From the NCBI RefSeq assembly GCF_905220365.1, contig NC_061129.1, positions 7,130,803 to 7,194,802 of the forward strand: a stretch of DNA of 64,000 nt. The letters are read 5' to 3'. Below are positions 24,204-37,800 of the stretch, piece after piece. The translations under genes were made by a program, and so were the position numbers. Each line of letters begins with the position of its first letter. Position 1 is the first letter of the stretch. Origin of the DNA: Vanessa cardui (Eukaryota; Arthropoda; Insecta; Lepidoptera; Nymphalidae). A model generated the notes under the pieces. It searched no databases and was not told the origin of the DNA. It saw nothing but the letters and a program-made list of their open reading frames with translations.

Positions 24204-25833
24204 GATTACGTCGTTTTTAAAATATCGGAATAGGGATTAACATAAACTATCACTAAAACTGACACAAAAGTTTCGTCATGTTATTTCTTTTTAAAGAGTC
24301 CTCTGGTACTTTGTTTAATTCAAGATATGAAACACCAAAAGTCAAAACATAAGTGCCTACAAAACAAATTTACTAAGTAATGTCAGTCAACTTCAAATGT
24401 TTTGACACTACAAATAACTATTGTCTATACATAGGTATCCAGGGACAATATTTTTTTTCTTTATTATATAAGGCAAAGAACAGTTATAAGCTCAAAGTAG
24501 TCGCGTTAGCCGTTTCGGTTCATGTTTAAAAAAATATTTATGTATACAAACTGTAGTTAAGTAAAGCAAACGTTGTTATTAATTTAAAGGTTTTTGTAAA
24601 GTTGATATAGATGTTACTAAGCTGTATGCTTCTATGGCATTGTATTTTATATAAACTTGTAAAACAAAATAATTAAACAGAATATGCTCTTAACTTATGA
24701 ATATGTTTTGTGTGGATAAAAACGTCCATGTCAAAAATTTGTTCCAATACTGGTTAGAGTTAAAACTTTCGTAGCGTGAGGTCGCATCTAACTATAAAAT
24801 AGCCATAGATTGGATAAAGCGACTTTAGGGCCAAGAGTTTCATGATACCAACATTAAACAAATTAGGAATCTTTTGATTGTAGAATACTATAATATTTAA
24901 GGTAGGTATTTAATCACGCTAATAATAAATAATTTTAAATTAGTTGATTACTAAATTGCTTTTTAAGTGCAGGTCCATACTTTATTTCGGTTTTTTGAAT
25001 AATTTGCGCTGTTCAGTATGCTGGGTGCATACTGGAATTAATGGTGAAGACACACTCAAATCTGGTAAACAGTTTGCAGTTGAGTTTAATCACCCGAAAT
25101 CTGTGTGCGTGTTTGGATCGCCGCATCTAGTCCGCAGTACATACATACATACATATATATACTAGATGCAAATAGTATATAATATCATAACATTCGATAT
25201 TTATGAACATTAATATGTAGATATAATGGTCATATATGTGGTATGAAATGATTGAATATTTTTTTCTTTTTTTTTTTGAGAACTGTAACGTTACCCATCT
25301 TGAATGACGTCGCTTATTTCTTGTTATTTATGTTTCTCATAATATCATTGGCATGATTTTTGCACTAGCGTTAGCACTTAGCTACAATAGCTGATTAAAT
25401 ATTTCCATTTTGTTTTACTTTTGATTTTTCTTTTTTACGTAATAAAAAAATTCAATCGCAAGTTTAAACTCAAATGCGTTCTATAGGTACGTGCTAAACT
25501 AATACGACAACAACAATATTGAAATAAGTGCTTACTTATATACTTATTTGTAGTTTATACTTTATTTTGTAGTCATTTGGTTAAGCTTAAGTTGTATTTT
25601 AACACAAACCTCATAGTATGGAAGAATTTACGTACGCACGTATAAATACATATATGTGTACTTTAGGTAGGATAAAAACAAGTACGTTTATCTTTAAGAT
25701 TTTACCTTTGAAAAGATCAATTAATTTTTGAATTTAAGCCAGAAATGTAAATGTGGTTGAATAAGCGAAACATATATCACGTCATGAGTGATGAGATTTC
25801 AATGCATTTTTTTTAATGTTACGTAATTAAATA
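24204..25833. other. IntS2 upstream region
   Basis: No coding region recognised. The first few hundred bases should contain the IntS2 promoter and leader. A TGACGTCG half-match to the cAMP-response element is at about 25304. A short ACAT/TATA microsatellite is at about 25138-25160. Confidence 0.45.
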
Positions 25834-26280
25834 TACTATTTTGGACATTGCAAAAAATAAAGTGTCAATTATTGTAAACAGTACATATTATGAGTTTAAA
25901 AATGGTTATTTATTAACGCAAGTTGAAAATAATACGTAATTTATTCAAAAATCCATAAATGAATTTTTTTTTTCAAACGATTGTCACGTTACACAAAACG
26001 CTCCTGGTTGGCCGAGATTATGATGAAGTGACTTGCTTGTTAACCTTGCTTGCCTAATATAAGTACCACAGATTAAAATACAGGCGAATGACGTCACTGA
26101 CCCCATTGCAGCGCCATATTGTCCAAGTAGCGTGTTCGCGCGTTATTTAAAAATGAATTTTTTAATATGATATTTGTCGTTAAATATGTACTAGAGATAA
26201 AAAAAATCAACCTTTACTGGGTTCCTTAACCTCTTCTAAATAATATAAAATTGATTTCAAAAACCTGTCAATTATTCTAT
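25834..26280 (-). mobile_element. MITE copy carrying TGACGTCA, upstream of Ac3
   Basis: Over about 445 bp this is the reverse complement of the better preserved copy at 60837-61285. Matching landmarks include CGCGCGTTATTTAAA, GCAGCGCCATATTGTCCAAG, CAAAACGCTCCTGGTTG, GGTTCCTTAACCTCTTCTA and a GACATTGCAAAAAATAAA end. The terminal repeats are eroded. The full CRE palindrome TGACGTCA is at 26090-26097. Confidence 0.8.
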
Positions 26281-26899
26281 TGTATAATAAATTTGTCCAT
26301 TACAAAATAAAGGTTACATACAGACGTATATCAAATTCGAAAGATAGAAGTATTTGAAATGTGAATTAGAAATGTGGTTTAACATTTTTTAGAATTCTAA
26401 AAATTAATTCTAAAAAACTTAACCTTATTACCATAGTCAGCAGTGGCAAAGCTACAGGCAAAATTATTATTAAAACTCCAGTTTAGGCGCTAGGTCGTTC
26501 TAATTCGTACTTATATATAATTAAAAAGTGGAAGCTATGAAGTTAGAAAGTAAATATAGTTAAATTGTTCCTTAAAAATTGTTTTTATAAAATCGTCTTT
26601 ACAGTAACTGTCAATGTATCGTGATTATTTGTTTGTTCATTTAAAAATTACACGCTGCTGAACAGGTATGGCTTAAGGATTTCAAGAGGTGAAATTTTTT
26701 TATTTTAGAAGTACGCCCGGAACACGAATACGGAATTTTCTTGTTTCCGAAAGATAATCGCATGTATCTTACATGGAGTTACTATTAATTTTAGAATGTT
26801 TCTATAGAAAACCCGTAATAAAACAACCTGCATTTCAAAGCTGTTTTTACACTACTATCACTGAACATTTCTAAGCGCTTTTGAAATATCAATTGTTTG

Positions 26900-27115
26900 A
26901 ATCGATGTAATGAATCGGGCAAGAGCTGCTCCGGGCGACAGGGCGGCAGGGCGACAGGGCGGTATCGGCAGGGCCGGCAAGGCGGGTCGGGCGGGCGAGG
27001 TGCACGGCTGCTGCGGAGGGCGGCGGCTGGCGCGGCAGTCGCGCGCGAGCACGTGCGCATACCGTCTTGCGCTGCCGCGATCCCTACCGCCCGCGTCCTC
27101 GTTTATATCCCGTAC
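26900..27115 (+). promoter_or_regulatory. GC-rich island, candidate Ac3 promoter or leader exon
   Basis: About 200 bp of strongly GC- and CpG-rich sequence sits in AT-rich DNA, with repeated GGGCGGCAGGGCGACAGGG-like units. It is 1.8 kb upstream of the Ac3 ATG and 2.7 kb from the IntS2 start. Several frames are open only because of base composition. It could be a promoter island or a non-coding first exon; the sequence does not decide. Confidence 0.35.
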
Positions 27116-28844
27116 CGCTCAATATTCTCAAGTATAATATTATCATTAAATCACCTTAAATCTCTAAAATACCGTCACACATAAAAACTATCTATTTCAA
27201 CCTATTGTATACTGCGTGAAGTGGTCTATAAATTATTGGGTCAATAGCATGACAAGAGTCTTTTACCGAGATTGCCTTCTTACATCACTGAACAACGATT
27301 TCGGCGGGAAATATTTCAACGTAAACATAAAAAAATAATTAATAACGTTCATTTAGAAAGGTTCAATTTTTATATTGTTATTTTAATTTCATGTATGTAC
27401 TAATAGCATCATACATATTGCCTAAATAGGCACCTATTGTACATAAGCTCAATTAGAAAGAACACCCCAAGCATCATAGATTAAAAAAGTTTCTTTTTTT
27501 ACATAGTTCTCTATATTGATAAACGAAAAAAGAACACTGAAAAATATCAAGGTTTGCAATTTTTTTTAAATTTTAAATAACTCAAAATAGTTCTATTGAA
27601 ATAATTAAAATTTAATTAATTTTTTTAGAGTTTTGTATTTACAATTTAAGTGATTATTAGTAAAATATATGGCACATTGAGGTATTGACTATGTAAAGAT
27701 TTTTGTGAAGTAGACCTTGTAAGATTGATACTAATATATATTTAATATGAAAATAATACTTTGTACTTTGTGTCTCAAATGTACTTGCGAACTAACAAAC
27801 ATATAGACATTTTTAGTAAATGCGATAAATTAAAATTTTATAAAACCAACAAAATACATGCATGTCTTAATTATGCATGTATATTGTTGATTTTGTATTG
27901 ATGTATTTTGATGATTGTTAATTTGTAACGTATAATTTCAATATCCAATATAATGGTGTAGTACTTGTATTATATATGTATAACTATACAAGTAACACTA
28001 TTACTATATGAGTATAAAATTAAATCTCCAATAAGAAAGAGTAAATAATCTGGGTTTTGTTTTTAATTATAATATTGAATTAATTTGCAATTTCGAAATA
28101 CATGAAAGTCAATTTGTACTAATGAAACAATAATAATAAGTGATGTTGTAGAAATTTTTTATTTTTTGACTTAATTAATTTAAATATATTCAGTAAGTCA
28201 ACTATTAACAAAATGACATTTTGTAAATCGTTCATCCTATTAATTAACAAGGAGTAGGACCTACCAGAAAAAATATATTTCATTTGTAAGAAATATATAA
28301 CATAGAAATATGACAAACAAATATCGTCTGTTATGGTTTTCACGGTCACTCTTTTATTTATGTATATATGCTCTGAGTCAAAACGATTGTCAATATTGAA
28401 ATTAGTAGGTATTACGTATGTCTTTGGAGAAAACCTCGAGTGAGTTATGTTTAATAGACGGCCGAGTTAATGAACGGATATCGGAACAATGTTTCAGCGT
28501 GTAATTTATTCATTACACAGGCGTCCTCGATCAGGCCGCTGCTAACGGAAAGTCTCCGCTTGATGGTTTGTGAGCTACGATATGTCTACAATGGCTTTAC
28601 TCGCGTTGACGATTAATATTTCAGAATATTACTTGATTACTTATAATATTTAATTTAACTTCGTCGCTAACACTTTAAAAGTATACAATAGGTTTTGTTA
28701 ACACGCTTTCTATAAATGGCTCAACAAAAATAGTACATATTTTAATGAACAATAATTTTTCACAAATAATTTTACTAAGTGAAAAAATTAAGTAGATCAA
28801 TATATTATAATAAAGTGAATGTGAAGAAAAGTTGCTTAATAAAT
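27116..28844. other. AT-rich Ac3 upstream sequence
   Basis: No gene or clear repeat seen. A slightly GC-richer patch with tandem CG dinucleotides at about 28430-28570 may be promoter-proximal. Confidence 0.4.
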
Positions 28845-28895
28845 ATGGTAATATCAGTGTCGGTTTTCAATTATTTTAACATGGTAGAGCGCTAG
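28845..28895 (+). promoter_or_regulatory. Possible upstream ORF of Ac3 (16 codons)
   Basis: Directly before the Ac3 start lies an ATG at 28845, with a second in-frame ATG at 28881 (followed by G). Both end at the TAG at 28893-28895, four bases before the Ac3 ATG at 28900. If this stretch is in the mature 5' leader, ribosomes would meet it first, and a four-base gap leaves little room for reinitiation. Whether the leader includes this stretch is not shown. Confidence 0.35.
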
Positions 28896-28899
28896 AGAT

Positions 28900-31800
28900 A
28901 TGGAGAAATCTGTGCAAGCGCGAACATTAAAGAAGAGCGCCTGTTGGTTTTGTTTCGTGCCACCATGGAGGTTTTCCGATTTATCAGAAGAAAAACTATA
29001 TTTAGCATACACACAACGACAAAGACAACGTGCCATACTCCGGCTACTCGCAATTGGTGTACTGTTTCAAACATTCGCAGCTCTTGTACCTGGAGAACGA
29101 GATCTCCATTTCGCTTATGCGTTAATGGCAGTAGCTCTGGTAGTCAACCTGTTACTGGCCGCTATATACGCTTTTATTAGCCGCGCTCGATCTGCACTGA
29201 ATCATGTCGCTTGGTTCGTTCTCTGGATGCAACTTTTAGTGAGTGCCTCACGACGCCTCGGGGATTCCTACAATGAGTTACTCGGTTGGGCAGTTGTGCT
29301 ACAATATTTCACACTTGCAACATTACCATTTCATTTCATGCTTCTGATAATATATAGCATATTATCATTTGCCGCATATTTAGCGGTCCAGTATTACAAT
29401 GCTTCTACAGCGGAAAGTAGACTCGCCGATGATTTTTACTTACAGGTACCAAACATTTCCTATAAATGTATGTGAATTCGTAATATAACTACTTTGTAAC
29501 TAAGTACAAATTATTCTTTGACAGCAAATAGCAAACGGTTGCCTCTTATTAGGGGCTACGTTGTTGGGAGGCACCGCTTATACTGTAAGCGAAAAACAAC
29601 AGCGTTGCTCTTTTCAAGAGACGAAACGAAGTTTGCGAGATAAATTAACAATTGAACAACAAAGCAAAGAACAAGTAAGTTTAATACGTCGAATTCTAAC
29701 AAAAGCATGGTAGCTAATAATTTTGTCGATATTCGATGCTTTAAATAAATAAAATATTATTTAAAATGATTCATTTAGAATAACAATAATTTTAACTTTA
29801 ATTAGTCTTTATAAATGTGTCACATTAAAAAGAAATTTTAAAGTTGTTTTCTGAAAATATGCAAAAAACTACCAATGGCCGAAGCTATTTTCCAATGCTG
29901 TAATTTTTGAAGTACGGGTAAATAGTAACCGTCGATCACGTTTGTTTTAGGAAAGATTGTTACTATCGGTGCTTCCAGAACACGTTGCTGTGCAAATGCG
30001 ACAGGACTTAGGTCTTATAGACACACAGTTCAAAAAAATTTACATGTCACGACATGAAAATGTTAGGTAAGTTATTAGATAGTAATTCTGTAAAAGTTAC
30101 AGTTTTTATATGATTGCTTACTATATCTGCCGTTAACGTCATACCAGCATCCTCTACGCTGACATTGTGGGGTTTACAGCGATTTCTTCAACTTATTCAG
30201 CGCAAGATCTGGTTGCAATACTGAACGAACTCTTTGCAAGATTTGATCGTCTCGCTGAAGTGAGTGTCACTTATTTTTGTATTTAAATATGTTTATGTAA
30301 TAAGGATTTTTGTAATGAGATTAAATATAATTTTTCATAGAAATATCAACAGCTGCGAATTAAAATTCTGGGCGATTGTTACTATTGTATAAGTGGCGCT
30401 CCTGTGGAGCGACCCGACCATGCTGTCCTCTGTGTGCACATGGGACTATCAATGGTTAAGGCAATTAAGTAAGTATAATTAATATGAAATAACAATATAA
30501 TTCAGTTGTTTTATTTTTATTGCATAATTTTTTCAACGATATTCATGACTTTTCCTTCAGTTAAAGTGTCTCAGTACCTACACAATTCACAAATACAATA
30601 TTAATTTTTATGTGACTTGCATGCGCAGAATTTTGGCTATGCATTAAAAATCCAAACCTTTATTATTGTTTGACGTGAGTTATACAATACTATATGCGTG
30701 TTTTATAAAAGTTTGTTGAATGAGCTGTAGTAATACAGTCCGTTCATTTTTGTATTTCGCATGATCTGAAAACGATATCATCAACTCGGTTTCGGAAACT
30801 AAAAATGAATTCTGAAATAGATATGTTCAACAAAAAACGAATTCACCCGTGGACATGCGAGTGGGCATCCATACGGGAGCAGTGCTAGCGGGTGTATTAG
30901 GACAACGGCAGTGGCAGTTCGATGTGTATTCACGGGATGTGGAGCTTGCAAACAAAATGGAGAGCAGTGGAATGGCCGGGTTAGTCTTTACCATTATAGC
31001 ATATATGCATTATTTTACAGCTTTGCACCTGTTTTATACATAAATATTTTTTGTAAAAATGCATAAATAACCCTTTTTTACTCAATGCATATGTATTATA
31101 CATACATATGCATTGAGTAAAAAAAGGATTATTTATGTTACAAATATAGTACGGTACAAATACCAAAATAATATTTTTTACAATTTTTGTCTGTCTGTCA
31201 GTTCGGGCTTATCTCTGGAACGGCTGGATCGATTTTGACGGGACTTTCACTGGCAGATAACTAATATAACAAGGAGTAACTTAGGCTACAATAATATTTT
31301 TTTGGGTAAATTCAAACGCGTACAATGTCGCGGGCACAGCTAGTAACGTATAAATAATTATATTTGTTAGTCATATTTTTATAATATAGTGGTGGTAGTG
31401 CTTTTTGAAACTCCGATTGGGTTGGTATTACTTACTCACCATTTAATCGAGGACAAAACTCTGCTGCAAAAATTGTGATTTGGTTTGCTCAATAGAACAA
31501 AGCAACTTAGATCTCATGGTCGGCGGCACTATGGCTATACATATTTGGAGTATTCTATATTTCGTAAAGTCTCAGTATTAGTGGGCTTTATATATCCGAT
31601 AAAGAAATCTGCAATACATATTAGGTTGAGTTGGTACCATTTAAGAAAACTAAAATATTCAATGATAGTTCATGATTGATAATTGATGCCGCGTTAGTAC
31701 ATTTCACTAACTACAGCATCTTTCCTATATCCGATTGGCCATACGTAACTACGTCCTTGACCTATTATCTCTCTGCACAGTCATCTATAAACGCCATAGC

Positions 31801-34800
31801 GGGACTAGTTGACGAGTTTCCGTTACGAATTCTCCGCGCTATATTGAAGATTTATGGTGATTTTCCACGTCGCAGAATTCGTTAATGAACCATTTTATGT
31901 CCAATTATATATTACATTTGCTCATAAAAACTGACCTAAATCATTCATAACATTCCATTTTATTCAATATAAAAGCTTCGTAAGTGTAATATATATATCT
32001 GAAAAATTGTATAACAAAATTATAAAACGTATGTATAGTTTGAGTGACTTCCAAAAAGTTGATAGTGTAATATTGTTTCTACATTAATATCGCTTTATAT
32101 CAATAAACACTCTCATCTTTATATGTATATCTCTCGTCCTCATGTATACTGAAGGATCCTGAAGCAAAGAATATATTCTTGTTGTTTATATAAATGAATG
32201 CGAAATTACAAGGTCTACTGTCATACGTACAATAGGAGTGAATGTTTTTCAGGCGTGTGCATGTTTCGGAGGTGACTTTGAGTTTCCTGAACGATGAGTT
32301 CGAAGTAGAGCCAGCGCACGGTGAACGCCGAGAGGAAATGTTGCGGCAAGCGGGTGTCAAGACCTACTTCATTGTTCGCGTTCTCAAGCCGGTCAGTCGA
32401 TATTTTAGTACTTATCTACATTTAAACAACATTCCTTTGTAGTCCATAATATATCATTTAATTTTAAAATTATAGTCTAATGGCCATAGCTGTCATTCCA
32501 ATATTAGTCACAGATACTTATTATATTACTCATACAGTATATTGCATAACAAACTTATGTAATCTATAAATGTTTTTATATAATTATAATAATTAAAAAG
32601 TATTTTCGTTAATTACGATGTACGGAAAACAATGATACTTTAATTAATTATACTCTTGCAGTCAGCTTAATATGCCGAAGTTGAATTGACTGAAATCTCA
32701 TAAAAAACGACCCAAATCAATTTCGTAGAAAGCTTTAGGACATAAAATAGGTCAATTGGGTAACCTTATTTACATAATAGTTTTTATTATTTAACTTTAT
32801 TTTTATTTAGTTAAAAAATATTTATCGGTCTGCTCGTAAACGAATAGAGAAAACATGTTGATATATTTGTTTGTTTATAAATTTTGTATTTTTGAGTTTT
32901 TCAGATCAATTTTTAAGAAAAAATATCAGTTTATAGTTGCTCTATTTTATGTTATCAATTTAAGTTATATGTTTATCAAATTTGGCTCAATAAAAAATAA
33001 AGATGATTTAGTATGGAGAATGTTACATTTCTAATTATGGATTTATTGAGTCGCCAAACACTACGTACCTACATATAGATATATTCATAACAAATATTAA
33101 CATAAGTGTTATGGTCAGAAGAAAAGATGGAGCATGGCTTATCGCGATTGAATAACGACACTCGATATGCTTGATAGTAAAAAAAGGCTGGCACACTAAA
33201 GACTTTTTATATCAAGATTATTTTTATTTATTGATAGATATTATCGAATAATACTTGTACTGTGATGAAATGATCCTTTGTTGAATATAGAAATCATTCT
33301 TTACCATTATGTATAATATTCTGAATATGTTTAGATTGTAAAGAAAAAAAAAACTTTATAGTATCAGGGCAGTGAAGATAAAAGTGCTCCGGAGGGAGAA
33401 GCGGGCGAGGGAGGGGACGCCGCCGACGCGCTTTCCGACCTCAAAGACGACGACGAGGATTCTGTGAGTGCACTCGTTCTACCCCCGGCCGCCCGGCCCC
33501 TTCCGGCTGCAGCCGAATATAGGACACTAGGCCACTAGGTCCGCGGTCCGCATTAGTTTACATTTCTACTTATCCGTTTATAACCATTGCTTTTCGAAAG
33601 AAAAAAAATCATTCATCAAGTTATAAAGCTTGTTAGAAACATTCGAGCACCAGACTGAGCTATCGACCACGAGCGTTCATATTGATTTGTTGCTTTTCGA
33701 TTACATAGATACGCTTCGTACATTATTCGTAGGTTCTATCACCGCAAGATGAGAGCAAGGACAATGAGGACGTGAAAATTCTCGCTATGTTAGAGGAGGA
33801 ACTCGTCAATAGAGATGACGACAAGTGAGTCTTTACTACAATTATTTCATTCTATTGTATCTTATATTTGGAATGGCAACAATAGATAAAACACTGAAAA
33901 AAAATTCAGCATGTTTATTAAGTTCTAAAATGTTACCTAGCTTGTTCACCCGCTTTTGAAAGTACACCACTACAGTTACTGTAGAATAATTAGAACACAC
34001 GAATCGTAATTTGTTTATCGACTTGTATACGTATATGTTTATGATTAATTTTTCAAAATATCTCATGATTTATCATTGAGACGATCCATCTGCAAAATAT
34101 CTCTTGAACTGTATTGGCGGCCTTTGCCATCTGTCACTGTACCGTATCAATAAGAGGTAGATATCTCGCGGAGCACGGCGTGCGGGTGAGGAATTGAGGG
34201 TAGCGATTCCCGTGCGCAGGGAGCTCGCAGACGCCACGACGCTGTGCCTGACGTTCAAGGCGAGCGACGCGGAGGCGGGCTTTGCGCGGCGCCGCGACCC
34301 GTGCCCGCTCACGGCCGTGGCACCGCCACTGCTGCTGCTGCCCACGGTCGTGGCGCTGGCCAGCTTCGCCGTGCCGCACACCTGGTCTCTTCACGCTGTC
34401 TATCTGGCGCTCGTGCTCGAGACCGGCCTCATCAACGTGGTCTACTACGCCTGCTACAGATACGTGCAGTATAAGGTATTTTCTCGGCAAAGTATAGTCT
34501 ACATCTTCACGTTTTGTAATTACTGTGATGTAAGTTTTGCGTCGTTTAAAAGTAACAATAACCTTTTACGGTAAGCCTAGGTCTTTGTTGATTTTTAAAT
34601 GTGAAAAAATACCCTTGCTTGACTGACTACTTTTAAATTATAAATGATACTTTGCACCGTCCTGCTTAAAATTTAGCGCATTTTTAATGCGAGTGTTGGT
34701 CATAGGCTATTTTCGTATAAATTGAAAAGTTATACCCATCATCAGTTAGAGATTAGTCATATGAATGGATAGTAATTTATTGTGAGGTAAAGTTTTTGAA

Positions 34801-37800
34801 TAACCTGGTGGTTGAAATTTCGAGTTTAATAGTTACGGTAAAAAATATTAATCTGTTTGAGCTGCACTACCACACGAATGTCATAAAATATTTTTTCCAG
34901 AAAAAAACAATATCACCTTACTGGAAATTGACTTGTGGCGTGTTTAACATAGCGATGTTTGTTGCTGCGAACATTGCTCCTTTGGTGAGTATTATACACT
35001 TTATTTCTTTTATCTGGCTTAACGTTCTATTTTTAATTGACTTCAAAAGAAAGAGGTTATATGTTCCTACGTGTATGTAAAGAGTACGTTTGTTTTATTT
35101 ATGTTCACCGATGGTTAGACTGATTTACCTTAAAGAGGTACCATATCATTACGTTTGACGTACATAAAACTGTTTTTTTAATAAATTAATTTGTGTATTA
35201 GACTATTAACAATATAATGATGCTATTTGTAGATATTGTTTAATACCATGAAAACATTATAAAGAGGATGATAAGTACATATATTTAAAATTGACACCAA
35301 CCACAGTATATATTTTTTATCGAATTTTTTGAAGTTTCTAATACAATAATGCAGTTCACATTAACGCTTAATTAATTATGTTTGTTACGGTTAAGCCACT
35401 CATTATTATTTTTATGGAATAGTCAATGATATTATAATAAACAGATATGTTATATCCATACTAAATAATAGAAAAAAGTGTACCGCGTCGGGGGCCGTTT
35501 ATTTTAGTTTATTTTTACATTTCGTTAAAAGTAAAAAGGATAGCTTGATAAAAACAATAAGTGAAAAGGATAACTAGATGTTTTAATTACGCAAAACGTA
35601 TTACTACGTAATTATGATGTATTATAACGTATTACTTCGTAAAACAACATAAGGCAAACGTCTCAATTAGGACGTTTTCTAGTCTTCACTTTTTGCGCGT
35701 TAATAGCATATCTGTTTACTACAACATCGTTGGGAATAGTAATAACATATTAGTTTAAAATATTTTTTATATATTTATAGCAATCTCTAAGTTTTAACAT
35801 CCTTTGTAATGTCGGACAGGTAAACGTATAGTACTACCTAAACCAGATTGTCTAAATGTATGTAATTTTGCACAAGAATGTAATAACGCGTAATGTATGT
35901 AACGACAATTGATGTCCTAGGTGGGTTGAAAGTTTGAAAGAAATATTTCAATGTATTTTGTAACTTTTTTGAAGACAATATAATGTTTTTTTTTTGTTTT
36001 ATCACGTAAATTAAAGTAAAGTATAATAAAAATATCGCAAAAGTAAATTTAAAACTAATATTTTCGGGTTTAGAAAACAGAAATCCATTGGATTAAAATA
36101 ATGTTTTTAATAATTATTGACATTAAATATATGTAGTTGTGATGAATGGATAGTTGTTTCCAAATTACACTGAATTAGCTGAAGGGGTCAATAGATTATA
36201 GTCTAGAAAACACACCAGGGTACACACCCTTTAAATGCGGTGAAACCTACGAGTGGTAAATAAAATTACCTAAAATTATCGTTTTCAATAATCATACGTT
36301 TGTCATAAGTGCAAGAAGTAGCCGTGCCTGAAAAATGTATTACGAGAAAACAAACACATACTCTTAACGCACGAAGTTAGGTATATTGACCAGTATGAAA
36401 TATTCGCGTCAAACAAGACTAATATTGCGTTATAGTATCGATATAGGAGATCTTCGCTGACTGTTGCGCCAAACTATTGATCCATCTCATTTAAATACCA
36501 TCATCATAATTGTTTTAAAATATAGCCCGTGCGAGATAAAAACGTGTGTCGAGGTTTTGACACAATATAGCAGAGAAATTGAATTGTATAAATAACATTT
36601 CAACATTTGTTTAAAATTAACTATTATATTTATGTCTTTTACAAGGAGGAAGTGGATTTATTAGGTATTTATTTATATTATAGAAACCTATTCATAGTAG
36701 TGATCTGCGTGTCACTAGTAAGCTAAGGTTAGGCTGTCGTTTATTCGTCATAATATAGGCAGGTTTTATTTGGCATACAAAGTACATTCAATTATTTCCA
36801 ATACAGATAATATGCGGTAGTTTCGAGACGTTATTAGAAGACGATTTACGAGACGACGCACCCGCTCATAGCGGAGCCCGGCGCTGTATACATCCATCAT
36901 ATTATTATCACGTAAGTTTTATGAATTGTTTGTAATTTCATTAAATTTATGCCTCGCTGTTAAAAAAGTAAAACATACAGCAGTGAAAATAATTCTATTC
37001 GCTCGAAAAGTCCAGTCGTCTAAATATATCCTTTGTATACGTTTTCAACGAAGAGAATTTATTTTACTATGAACCGTCGAAACCGTGCAAACGATGTATC
37101 ATCAATCACCCGCCGTGTTACGAAACCAAACGAAACTGAAAAAATATAAAGGTTTTGCTGGTCCGCTATTCACATTTGACGACGACATAAAACGTCGACG
37201 AAAAGATACTGGCTTAACCCCGACTTTCATAGGTGGGTGCAGGGGCGCTCTGTGGCGCATTGTGGGTGTCCCCGCTGGGCGGCGGCGCGCGCGCGGCTTT
37301 GCTGGCTGCGCTGGCCGCCGCTCACGCGCTGCCTGCCGCGCTGCACCCCGCGCTGCTCACCTCGCGCCCCACGCTCGACCGCGACCCCTTCCGACTACCA
37401 TACAACGCCACCTCCGACTACGACGAGGCCCTCTACGATGTCCTGTGAGTCTCCTGCTTGCGTCAAATTAAATCATCTAGAGATATTTTAACGAACGTCA
37501 TTAGATCTATGTAGTATCTTTTAAATTATTGTTGTATACTATAAATAGTCAAAATTAAAAAAGTCAACTCATCAGTTTTTTAATCGAATATTTTCAGCGC
37601 TCAGATACACACCGGGCGACACATTCTGATGCTGCTCATCGTCGCCATCGCCCTGCTCGTGTATAACAGATACGTGAGTACCGATCATCCGCGCCGGGCT
37701 CGCGTCGCGGCGGCTATTAATAGGTCGTCGTTGTCGGCAGAGCGAGGCGCTGGAGCGCGCGCGGCACTCGCGCGGGGAGCGCATGCGCGCGCAGGCGGAG

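Noticed and set aside
26791..27184. Arg/Pro- and Gly-rich ORFs in four frames
   Set aside because: Open only because of high GC. There is no conserved motif and no splice-consistent join to Ac3.
34194..34574. Antisense and alternate-frame ORFs over Ac3 exon 10
   Set aside because: GC-driven shadows. The frame matching the cyclase second membrane block is the supported one.
37085..37232. Extra coding sequence upstream of Ac3 exon 13
   Set aside because: The open frame is in a different phase from the cyclase and the exon starts after a good acceptor at 37231-37232. Treated as intron.
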